Positions 27,801 through 39,800 of a stretch of DNA of 64,000 nucleotides are shown one piece after another (the first letter of the stretch is position 1; each line of letters begins with the position of its first letter). Below the pieces are notes generated by a model that worked only from the letters and a program-made list of their open reading frames with translations, did not search any database and had not been told where the DNA came from. Position numbers and translations under genes: made by a program. The stretch comes from Ctenosaura bakeri (lineage: Eukaryota > Chordata > Lepidosauria > Squamata > Iguanidae). The stretch covers positions 124,001 through 188,000 of the forward strand of contig CAOLHI010000146.1 in the NCBI GenBank assembly GCA_948474755.1, in the 5' to 3' direction.

Positions 27801-30800
27801 GTTCTAAAGGGTCCTTTACTGGAGGAACCTTGCTATTTAAGTGGCTTTGGGCTAGAAAATCTGAAAAACCATGTTCTCCCACATGGGTCTGAACTGAATT
27901 CCAATATTCACAGTAGAGGTTCTGTTGTATGTCCCATCACAATCCCACTGATTGTGAAGCTCCCTCCCAAGAGAGATCAGACTGGTTCTATGTCTTCTTA
28001 ATTTTTGCTGGACAGCTAAGAATGGGCTTTAATTTTGTGTGGCTACTGTGGCTGCTTTTAATTGTCTCTAGGTTTAAAACTTTTTTCATAGAGAAATTTT
28101 TAGTCTGTTATAAGTGTTTTTATTTATGTATTCAACACTTTACACGTTTTTACCAATTGTACATTGACTCAAGGGCCCTGATGGTTTCAGAGGCTGTAGG
28201 CAAATGACTTAAAAAAATAAAATGGAATAATAGTATAAATAAAATAATATAGGTAAAAAAAAGAGGCCTCCTTCAACGAGAAAACCACCATAGACAAGCA
28301 ACTTGACTTGTATCCATCTTATTATCAGTGAAAACACCCACGAACTTAAGCAACATTCCACTGGGTATTAAGCCAAGAATCAGAGTGAACCATGCAGTAA
28401 CTGTGTCCTTTTGGAGGAGCATTAAAACATTATTACAAAAATTGACTGCATGATTACATGATAAAATAGCAAATACATAAAGAGGAAAATTTCAAACTAG
28501 ACAATTCCTGAGCAATAAAGGTGGGGACAGGACTCTGGCAAGTAGAAGATAAAAACAAACAAACACTTTTTTCCTTGAGAAATAGAACTTCTCTCTGTGC
28601 TAGGCAAGGGAAAGGTTATTTCCTGCTCACTGATAAATAAGAAATGTATCTGTGTAAAAAATGGGAAATGGGACATACACCAGCTGTCATGCTATCCACT
28701 GTTGGCAAACAGCCCTGAGGCCCCGGCCAGTTCATGCCAAATGGTTTACTAACCCCAATCTAAAGCCATTTGTATTACATGAGGTGGGGCAAAGGACAGG
28801 AACACAGGGACACAGGGGAACAGTAATGGTAGAAATACATACCGTAGAGGACAGAGAGAATAAAACAAACAAGTAAAATGAAAAAAGAAGCCAAAGGGCA
28901 GTTGCCATCTAAAAATGCATCATTAGCATCTCAATCCTACATATATGATGATAATGTAGGAAGGTGTGATCACTTCACAAGAAGCCTATATTGGCTCTCA
29001 TCTCTTGGTAAGTCAACCATCTGATGTACAGAACCACACTAATTTTCTTATCCTGAAATATTCTAAAGTCTCAACTATGAATTTTTATTATTACGGTCAT
29101 AGACCAGCATCACAAACACTTAAGTAGCATACAGAATAAAAGAGGTAAGTGGCAAAGACCCGAGAGTAAAATACAATTTTTTAAAATCCAATAAAATACA
29201 ATTGATTTGATAATAATAATTCCAAGTTAAAAGCAGAGCTAAAAACAACCTCCTAAAACATGGTTATAACTCAGAATTTTGAGAAAAGTTGATCAGGCCC
29301 GTGTACATTATTTCTATCGTGAACCAAAAATGTAAAATAACAATAGTAGAGATAAGCAAGTTACCACTATATAGTATAAATCTTATTCATAAATACAAAT
29401 ATAACAAAGTCAATAAGATCTTACACAGATATACACACAAGTATAAAAGAATTAAATGCCTCCCTAAGGAAGGACTCTGCCTCCTTCTGGGGAATTCTTG
29501 TGAGAGAATGGCACGATACCCCTTCAGAAGTGGAATGTTTTATCCCAGCTAGGGTTTGGGAAATATATTTCCTTTCTTTGTTTGAAAGGAAACAATCCCC
29601 CAAATACTTTCCTTACCTTTGAACAATGCTGGTCCAGAATGGCCCCCAGCTACCATAGAGGAAGCTCGGCGTCTCATTTCAGGATTAAAAGTGGGTAAGC
29701 ACCAGGGGCAGACAATATCCCACCAGAAGTATTTAAAACTAATATGGACTGGTGGGCCCCAGTCCTTGCAGAATTGTTCACTAGCATTGACCGTTCCGCC
29801 ATTATTCCTGACGACTGGGGATTAGCGATTATTATACCAATATATAAGAAAGGGAAAAGATTTGATCCCCTAAATTACAGACCCATCAGCCTTTTAAGCA
29901 TAATTAGCAAATTATACGAAGCCCAACTTTACACTAAATTGGTGGACTGGATGGATCAGGAACACATTTTAGCAGATGCACAGGCAGGATTTAGGATGGA
30001 CCGGTCTACCATTGATGAGGGATTGGTGCTTCAACATCTTGTGGACAAATACACATCCATTAAAGGAGGCTCTCTCTATGCTGCATTTATAGATTTTAAG
30101 TCTCCTTCCTTGGAGGTTTTCAAGCAGAGGCTTGATGGCCATCTATCGGGATTGATTTGAGGGTGTTCCTGCATGGCAGGGGGTTGGACTGTGTTGCATT
30201 ATGTGGATGCATAATGGACTCCTTGCTCCACAAATTTCTCACAGCTCTTGTGTGTGTGTGTGTGAGAACGCAAACTGTTACAAACTTGTTGTTATGGCTA
30301 GCCAGTTCCATGGGAAACTTTTCCTCAGCGTTATCAGCTTGTCCGGAACTGGCACACAGCTGCGCCATCATATGTGTTTTTGCTACATGACATGTTATGG
30401 CTATGAACTTGTTATTCACGCTTGTTGTCGTGAGGTGAAGGTGCCTAAAGCATGTTTACTGCATATCATATAAACCCCATGCCTTGTGTAAAAGTCTCTC
30501 TGTTCTTTTCTCTTTGCACTCTGTTGCTGATCTGCCATGATGTTGGGCAGAATAGATTTTGCTTCTGTAACTTAGGCTGTTTTGAAATTCTTTTTTACTA
30601 ATAAACGTAGTCAATCTGCTAGTATGACCTCAGCTGCGTTTTGTTACTTGCTACGCGAAGCAGGCATGAAGTCTAAAGCAAGCAGGAGTTTTTATTTCTT
30701 TTTATCAGCAGGAGTTTCTCGACTCCTGTTTTGCAACATGGTAGCAGAGGATGGTTGCGAGCCATCGACCTTGTTCTGAGTCCTGCTTTAAGTTATGCCT

Positions 30801-33800
30801 GCTGAGGAGTGTTTTTGAATAAGTTTTTAGCTGGTTCTACCATGGCTCAACCAGTGCCTGGGGGTTTGCCCCTTGTGAAGCTCAACGGGTCAAACTACCT
30901 CGCATGGTCAGCGAGAATGGAAAAATATCTGCAGGCCGAGGGTCTGTGGGGAGCGTTTACTGATCCTGTTTCATTGCAAGGTACAGCAGCTCAGATTGAG
31001 GCAGCAACTAGACGAGCCATGTCTATGATCTTCTTGGCTGTGGAAGATGACCAGCTCACGCACATCAGGGACCTTAATACTCCACGTCAAGGATGGGTCA
31101 AACTACGAGATATACATCTCAGTGAATCTGGAGCAGCAAAGTATGCTTTGTCTCATAGACTTTACAATACCAAATGGACCCCAGGCACCTCGATGAGGGA
31201 GCATTTGACAGTTTTTTCAGAGCTGTTTTCATCACTCCGAGAGAGAGGCAAGGTTTTGCCTGAGAGTGACAGGGTATTCTGTATTTTAAATTCCCTTGAT
31301 GCTTCCTGGGAACTAGTCGTTTCTTCACTCCAGTCCGTGCCAGAAAGGGATTTGACTGTCTCCATGGTTTCTGCCCGGCTGATGGAGGAAGAAGACAAGC
31401 GAGCCAGGAATGTGGCACCTCCCACACAGGCTTCAGCGGCAGAAGTCTGCTCCGGTAAGAAAAAATCTTCAGCTGCTGATCGCAGTGAGGAGGGGCTGGT
31501 GCATGCCCATGCTGTCCGGAGATGTTTTCGCTGTGGATCTGCTTCACACCTCAGGCGTGATTGCCCACTTCTGAAGCAAGGGGAGCAAAGTACCAGTAGA
31601 GCCGGTTTCCGAGGTTCCAGAAATAGAGGAAACAAGGCAGGTCGTGCCAGGGGACGGTTGCGTGTTGCTGTAGCTGTTTCTGAAGGTCCCCAAGATGCAG
31701 AAGTCCCAGACCCAGCCTGGCTCCTGGACAGCGGATGTTCCCAGCATCTCGTCAATTCAAAAGACTTGTTCAGTGACTTAAATTCTGCCAGTGTTTCAAA
31801 GGTAATTTTGGCAGATGGGACAAATGCTGAGGTTTGTGGTGAAGGGATTGCCTATGTCCCAGCACTTGATATGTGTTTGAAAAATGTTTTGTATGTGCCC
31901 TCTCTTGATTTCTGTCTGTTATCTGTGGGGCAGCTGACAGAATCTGGGTTTAAGGTTGAGTTCTGTGGAAAACAGGGCAAAGTGCTCAAAGATGGGGAGG
32001 TGTGTGCTGTGGCTACACGGGAAGAAAGGCTGTTCTTCCTTGAAACAAGACATACTGTGTGTAATGTGTATGCTAATACTCCACAACACCATGAATGCAT
32101 TCATCTCATGCATCGTCGCATGGGGCATGCGAGTTTTCCAGTGTTAAAAAAGTTGGCAGGTTGCTGTAAAGGGTGTTCTTTGAAGTCTTGTAGTGTGTTC
32201 CTTGACTGTGCAATTTGCAAGCAAACCAAGTCCAAGCAGCTGCCAGCACCACGGGTTACTTCCCGTGTGTCAACTGCTCCATTCCAGTTGGTTCATTGTG
32301 ACATTGTAGGGCCCCTCAGTAAACAATCACTCGGAGGGGGTAGATATTACTGTCTCTTCGTAGATGATTTTAGCAGGTACATTTTCTGCTATGTGTTGAA
32401 GCAAAAGTCTGATGTGTGTCAAGTCCTCAAGAATTGGTGTTCCCTGATTGAGAGGCAGTCTGGTTGCTCTCTTCAAAAGTTGCAAACTGATAGGGGAGCT
32501 GCAAAGTGAGATGGATTCAATTGCTCAGCACAATGTGTATTCTCTGTGTAAACTACCCAAAGGTGTGAAACCAATTGACAGTAAATGGGTTTACAAGCTA
32601 AAGACCTCTGCTGATGGGCAAGTGAAACATAAAGCGCGTATGGTCGCGCGTGGATTTTTACAAAGTGATGCCAGTTATGATGAAATCTACAGTCCCACAG
32701 CAAAGCCGCAGTCTATTAGATTGGTTTTTTCCCTGGCAGCTCAAATGAATGCTGTGCTGACACATTTTGATATTACTACTGCCTATCTCAATGCTGATTT
32801 GGAAGAAGAGGTTTATATGCTCCAACCTGATGGGTTTGAAGTTGAAGGAAAAGAGTCTCACGTTCGGAAACCGAAACGTGCTCTTTATGGACTGAAACAA
32901 TCAGCCAGGCGTTGGAATGTTTGTTTACACAATGCTCTGCAGGCGTGTGGTTTCAAACAAAGTGTTGCCGATCCCTGTGTATATGTCCGAGGGAAAGGGG
33001 AAAGTTTAGAAATTCTCCTTGCCTATGTGGATGATTTGTGTTTAGTTTCTGCTACACAAAATCAAGCACAAGTGTTTGAGAATGAACTGGGAAAAAAGTT
33101 CCAAGTCAAAAATCCGGGTCCAGTTCAAAACTCTCTGGGAACAGAAGTACAACAAGTCAAAAATGGTTTTCTGCTGTGTCAGAAACAAAAGATTGTGAAG
33201 TTGTTAGAAAAATGCAACATGACTGACTGCAAGGCTGTAAAAACGCCTATGGTACCTGGGTTTATGAAAAACATTGGTGATGAAATGTTTCCTGACATAC
33301 ATCTGTATCAATCCGTCATCGGGAGTCTCTTGTACTTAGCAAGTACCTGTTTTGCAACAGACTGGATGGCCCCTGTGGTCTCTTCCAACTCTGAATTTCT
33401 ATGATTCTATGATTCTATGATTCTAAGTCTGCATTTGATCTCATTTCATGAGACAGGTTACGGGAAAAGTTGAGCAACACAAATATAGACAGGCACCTTT
33501 TAATTCTTATCCAGGGTTTGTATCAAAACACACGACTACAGGTTAGATGTGACCGACAGGGACATTTAACAAAGTAAATCCCAACTTTTAATGGGATAAG
33601 GCAAGGTTGCATGCTTGCCCCTATTTTATTTAATTTTTATATTAATCCCTTAGTTGTAAAGATGGAGGAAGAAAGTGCCCACCCGCCAGAACTGGCAAAT
33701 ATGGCTCTTCCGGCTCTTCTGTATGCGGACGATGTTGTTCTGCTTTCCTTGTCCTGTGTGGGTTGTCTCTTAAGAACCTTAAAATCCTATTGTGCTATGG

Positions 33801-36800
33801 AACAACTAACAATCAATTATGCAAAGTCAAAAGTGATGGTGTTCTCTGAGAAAAAAATGAGGCATAAATGGCAAGTCTCAACTATAAAAATTTAGTGTCA
33901 TAAATTCTTTTCTGCAAGACTACAGTAATGAAAAGTCATATACTGAATTAACCTGTTAGATCTACAGTATCAAGTGGTGAATGGTAAATATGTAAATCTT
34001 ATTGATTTAATGAGTTTCCTTTAGTTGGTACAGTAAATGAATTTAAATTATAATGCACTAGCTTTTACAAAGCATGACTTTAGTACATGGAATACAAGCC
34101 ATGAAAACAAACATTCAGGACACTATGAGACCAACAGCAGACACCACAGGATATGGGGTGGGACATAAATATTTAAATAAAGAATATGAAAGAAGAAAAA
34201 TAATGCAAGCCTATTAGATTCTTGAAAGTATGTATTTCTCTTCATGCTAGTTTTTTTTGCTTACCTGCTAATGGCTTGTTCTTCATCTGTTATTCCAGTC
34301 TCCCTGAAGGCCCTATTTGATTCTTCCAAACTGAGGGCAATTGCCCTCTGAAGATCATCTTTATCATCCCCTGTGAGATCAATCACATCTGAAAAGCAAA
34401 ACTGTATCTCTCAAAATTAAAAATGCAACAAATAGAAGGTAGGGCCCATTCTAGATGACTCAGAACTAGCTTAAACCAACATCTGTCAATTTCTTCATGC
34501 ACCGAATACATCACCCACTCATATTTTGTCCTACTACTCTTTTCCATAACTTGACACATTTCATTAGGTTTGACCATGCGTGGTTTCATAAGCTATGGCT
34601 TTATAGCTGTATAATGTAATACCTTGCTTTTCCCTTGTCATGTGCCATTTGGACATGAAGACTGTTAACAGTAATGCAGACTTAATCAAATCAGGGAACT
34701 CCACCTTAACGCCAAATAAATAAATAAATAAATAATGATAATTTTAAAAAAAAGGTTGACTAAGATTCAAAGAGTGAAAAAAACTGACCATCTCCATCAA
34801 GCTGAAAAAAAAATTGTGTATGGCAGTAGCAGCAGACTGGCTAAGAACAGAAAGGCTCATCACAAGGCTCGCCACACGGTTACAAACTGGTCAAAGTAAT
34901 TGAACACAACAATGGCAAGTAATCTGTATTAGTAAAGGCACTACATACGCTAAGCGGGGGGGAAACTGACATTCAAGGTATTTCCAAAGTAAAATTTAAG
35001 CTGCCAGCCACAGATGTAGGCAAAACATCAGGAGAAAATACAACCAGAACATGGTCTCAATGCCCGAAAAACCCACAAGAACCAACAAAAAATTTAAGCT
35101 GTGGGTATGTTCTGTCCTTCTACTCCAAGGTGGAAACTTTTCTATTCCAATTAGCTTCTGCAAACTGACTACAGGGACTTTTTCATTGATTTTTATCTTT
35201 CCCCCTTTCCAAAGGATTTGTTTTAAGTTGTTTTAATTCTATACAAAGTTTAATAACAATTTGTTAATATAACCTTTTGTTCTGACTTATTTCTTTGCAT
35301 GTGCTTTTACTTGTATTTGTTCTAACTTCTGTGAGCTTCTTTCAAATCTAGTTTTTGGGAAAAGAGTGATATAATTGGGAAAAAATTAAAAAGCACAGGT
35401 TATATATGTCTGGACCAACATTTCATGGTGGATCCAACCAGCCAACATAATTATTTTCACATAGAAAAACTGACCATGCATCAAAGTTTGAACAGCATCA
35501 CACTCTCACAACTGCTCAAAAATCCCAGGCTAGGCCACCAACAAACCAGAGCCTTTAGACAATCAGTGGCTAAATGAAATCCAAGCTTTTCATAGGTTAG
35601 AACATTTCATCCATTTACAGCAGCAAACAAGATATCTTTAAGCAAGCTGTCACCACACAGTTCAGTGCTTGTCTATCCTAGGTGTGTTCCAGAGATCTAT
35701 TGCTTGGTTTCCTTTATTTCAGCAAGAATTCTATCACTGTAGACAGTGTTTTCCATTGCTAGACCTACACTGCCAAGGTCAAATGTTACTGGCCTTCACA
35801 ATGGATATATACTTTTTTCCTTTCCTTGTTCCTGAACCACATGCTTTAATCTACAATGTAGAAGTTGATAAGTGTTCTTTCACTCAAAGTATTTTACTGA
35901 TAATGTCGTAATCCAGAAGAATATAGTCTTAAAATTCAATTCTGGATAATAAAGTGCTATGTTTCTGTTAATGGTAGCACTGTTCTCAACTGGTTATGAC
36001 CAAAAAAGTGCTATATAAGTTGGGTTCAGACTACATCAAGACTACATCTCCCCATACTAGCCTGTCTGATGTTTGCGTAAAGTTTCTTTCTTGGTTCCAC
36101 CACACTCATAGGAATGTTTGGTGAGGACACAAGCGAACGCTCACTTGGCAGTTACCCCTAGACTATGGTAGTTCTTTTCAAAGGAAACTAGGCTGTCTGT
36201 CTCTGCTCTCTTTTTAGAAAACCATTTAGCAACTAATTAACCAGCTGTTGTGCCACAGTTTTTCAATGATGGATACTTTTTCCTTTTTTTGTTAAGATTT
36301 TTTAAATGCTTTTAAATTGTTTTAATGCAGTTCTTAGTTTTAACAATGAGAAGATACTTAATTCTTCTAAGGGTTTTTTTTTTTAAGATGTTATAACTGA
36401 CTGGTTTTAGTTGTACGTTCTTTTAATTCATGCTGCAAACCATCATGGGTGGTACACTGGAAGAAAGGCAGGATATCAAATGAATACATAAGCATATCTT
36501 ATGGCTCAAACAAATATTGTTGCATCAAAATTATTCAACATTTTTTCAATTATTCAAGGTTAGACATATCAGCTTCTTGATGTAAGGACTTCAAACACCT
36601 GTCAATTTTTCACCATAATAACTATGAGCATGAGTTGCACACCAAGTGAAGCTACTGGCAACTGTACACAGTAAAGCTTTCTAATTAGATGTTTCAACAC
36701 ATACAGCAAAATAGACAAGGGCATTCTTGACAAGATGGCTATATGCAATACCTACTGCGCAGAAAAATGTTATCTGTGAATAAGTCCATAGGCCTAAATC

Positions 36801-39800
36801 TATCATTATACTAGCAGTGGGAATTACTGCTAGAATAGTTGTACTGGATTATACTATGTAAGAAGTGGTACCCCAAGAAGCACGGCAAGCATGCAATACG
36901 TTTTGCAACCACATTCACAAGAGAAACTACACTGGATATAACCTCTGTGCAATATCCTTAAAGGCAATCAACAAGTACAACAGACCTCACCTAATGCAAA
37001 TAACAGGCCTTAGGAATGCAGCACATGAAATTTGAAGGACTTGTAATTTTTTTCTTAGTTCAACCAAACAAGAAAGATCAAACCATCCTGCCTCCATTGC
37101 CTAATGTTTTAAAAATAATTATCTATTTGAAAACATTTAATAATGTTTGTATGTGAAGCTATTAAGGCAGTATGTCAATTATTTTCTAGGATAATGAGAT
37201 CCTAACACCTAGATTCTAATGCTAATCTCAAGATAGGAATGAAGAATGCAAATAATTGCTTTCATTACTAAAGGTATTCTTGTGGTTGCTTTTAATTATA
37301 GAACCCCAGCAAACTATAGGTAATTATGGGCCATAGAGTGGAACAAGTTTTGGAGTCATGGAAGTCTGGCTTTAAATGGGTATTCTTGCTAGTTCTTTCC
37401 TCAGCCTCTCAGAAGAGAAAAGAGTATTAAAGATACATTACATTAAAGACAATACGGGGAACGCAGTCTCTAAAACATGCATAAACTAGGATATGAAGAA
37501 ATGTATACAGCACCATTAGCATCTTGAAGCAGGCTCAGAAACTAAGAAACAACTGACATATTTTCTGAAACATTGGTAAATATGCTTGTACCTCAAGACC
37601 ACCTTTCAGACAAAAAAATCTAGAAAAACTATATTATCAAATAAAATACTGAAATCTGCAAGTATTACAAAAAATGTGCAAAATATTAGACTGAAGTAGT
37701 ACCAAGGTTTTTCCACAAGCTTTTATTCTGGTTGATCTTTCAGTTATAAAGAGAATGGACACTTACTTGTATCTGCCTGGCTTCCTACACTGATGTATCT
37801 GTCATTGCCAGGAAGTGCTGTCTGATAGTATGTTGTCTCTTCTTGCTGAGGAATCTTAGCATTCTTTGCAGTGAGGAAAGCTACTGCTAATTCCAAATTC
37901 CAATTGCTATCCTTTAAATGTACAAGAATAAACGTATCAGTATGCCATTTTATGACCAGCTTCCCACATTAAGTATAGGTATACTTCATTCTTACCTCTG
38001 CATTCACACACTTAAAATATAATTTAACTGGTAAGGGGTTATTTATTTATTTTAATTTGTTTTATTTAGATGCTGCCCTACAAAATAGTCTCAGGGAGAA
38101 ACACAATAATACAGACTAAAGGCAAATATGTATATGTGTGTCTCTCTGTGTGTGTAAATAGACAGATAGATACATAGATAGACATATATATGAATGAATG
38201 ACAAGTATGATATAAAAGCCTTGAGAAAAATGAATTTAGTAATAACCACTGTGCTTTAGAGCAATGTTTCTGTCTGGTACCAAAACGGCAGCAACAATAA
38301 CAATAAGGGTGTTGAAAAAGGAACCTCCTTTGAGGAGTGTACAGCATAAATAAGGTCTCAAGAGTGAGAAGGAAGACTAGGTGATGGCAGGGTGTGGGGG
38401 CTAAAGGGGGGACAGCAGGAAAAATGGGCCCATCCACAAGTTAATCTCATCAACAAAGACTCTTTTCTTGTTTGTGTGTCTTCTTGATTAATAAGTCACA
38501 AGAAGAGAAAGGTCAACAACTCAGGTCTATGGAAATGATCATAATCTCAAACAAGTACCCAGAAATATTATAATACAAGCAGCAGTGTAATGAAGATCCA
38601 AGGCAAGGAGTATGTAATCTGAATTTACATTTGAAATCACATCTGAGAACATTAGCAGCGGCATCAACTTAATATCTCTAAGGGATATTTAAAGTTTTTA
38701 TCATTTTATACTCTGTAACAGGCTATCTACATGTTGCTGGACTGCAACATCCACCATCCCTGAGCACTTGCCATAGCACTTGAGGTATGTTTGAGTTTCG
38801 GCCATATTCTCCACCTCTGCTCTATACAAACAGTATTGCTTTTTTATAAGAAAGTATTTTAGGTAAATGAATACAACATTATTTGTGCATACATCATTAT
38901 CTGGACATTATTTACACAGATTCTATCAAGAGACCCTTAAGTATTATCCCATATTTAACGCATATCAAACATACAAGCTTAAGCAAGTTATGTTTAGTTT
39001 TGCCTGTTTCAAGAAATCCAGTCTTACATACAGGCAGATATAAAACTAAGACAGACATGAGCCATTTATGAAAACCACCATACCTTCAAGGCTTGCTGCA
39101 ATACTTGGGTGTCATTGATGCCAGTGATCTCTCTCAACTGATTCAGCTGGTGCTGAAGAATTAAAGAGCTAGTCAGCATTGAAGCCAGATCAAGAAAAAA
39201 AATATCAAGCAAAATCAAGAATATTTGACTGATTTTAAATTCCTAAAATAAGATAGTGAGACAACTGCAGGGGTCAGGTATGAAAATAAAAGTGAAGAAG
39301 ATTCTCTCATGGAAGAATTGATATATCAGGGATGGGTTACGATGATGGAAAAGGGTTCTAGTAAGTCTTCTGAATCTTACCATGTGTCCTTACCATTTGG
39401 ACTATAAGATTCTCAAAGCAAAAAAATGTAATTAATGCAAGGAATGTACCAGAAAATACAGTACTGTGATTGAGATTATACTTAATATACTGTGATTGAG
39501 GTTATATACAGTACTGTGACTGAGATTGACAGCATATGCTTTCAATCTTTTTTACCTCTCAAATTCAGTATTTTGAATGTGATGATACATAAAGTTCCTT
39601 TCTAAGCAACATTGAGCATAAACCTCAACTTTCTAAAATCAAATTAAAAATGAAGTAATGTTGTCAAGTTACTAGTAAATATAATAAAACAGCTTTGAAA
39701 AGCAAATATACCTGCATGCATTTAAAGTTCTCCCTCCACATTCACAGATTTGACCTTTGAGAATTTGATTATGTGCAACATGCCCACTTGCCTCCTCCCC

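Larger units (their letters stand above)
30192..33359 (+). mobile_element. Ty1/copia LTR retrotransposon, internally deleted
   Basis: Ends are TGTTGC...GCAACA, flanked by a 5-bp target duplication GACTG (30187-30191 and 33360-33364). A 547-bp 5' LTR is followed by a primer-binding site for initiator tRNA-Met, then gag-protease-integrase and reverse-transcriptase frames in the copia order (integrase before RT). Two deletions are visible: one between the integrase core (about 32490) and the RT start (about 32511), and one from the RT C-terminus through RNase H and nearly all of the 3' LTR. Only about 14 bp of the 3' LTR remain (33346-33359). It is inactive and non-autonomous. The insertion is in plus orientation, antisense to USP25. 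Confidence 0.9.
26295..34264 (-). other. USP25: USP25 intron 4
   Basis: 8.0 kb. Holds the SPIN-like hAT and the nested LINE/CR1/copia cluster. The stretches 26.3-27.0 kb, 27.8-29.4 kb and 33.9-34.26 kb show nothing I recognise. Confidence 0.87.
34389..37766 (-). other. USP25: USP25 intron 3
   Basis: 3.4 kb; contains an (AAAT)n run (34713-34736), a Penelope-like terminal fragment and a CR1/L2 3' UTR fragment (listed). The rest is unremarkable. Confidence 0.86.

Noticed and set aside
31119..32128. Minus-strand frames up to 197 codons
   Set aside because: They are shadows of the copia Gag-integrase frame on the plus strand, which has recognisable domains.
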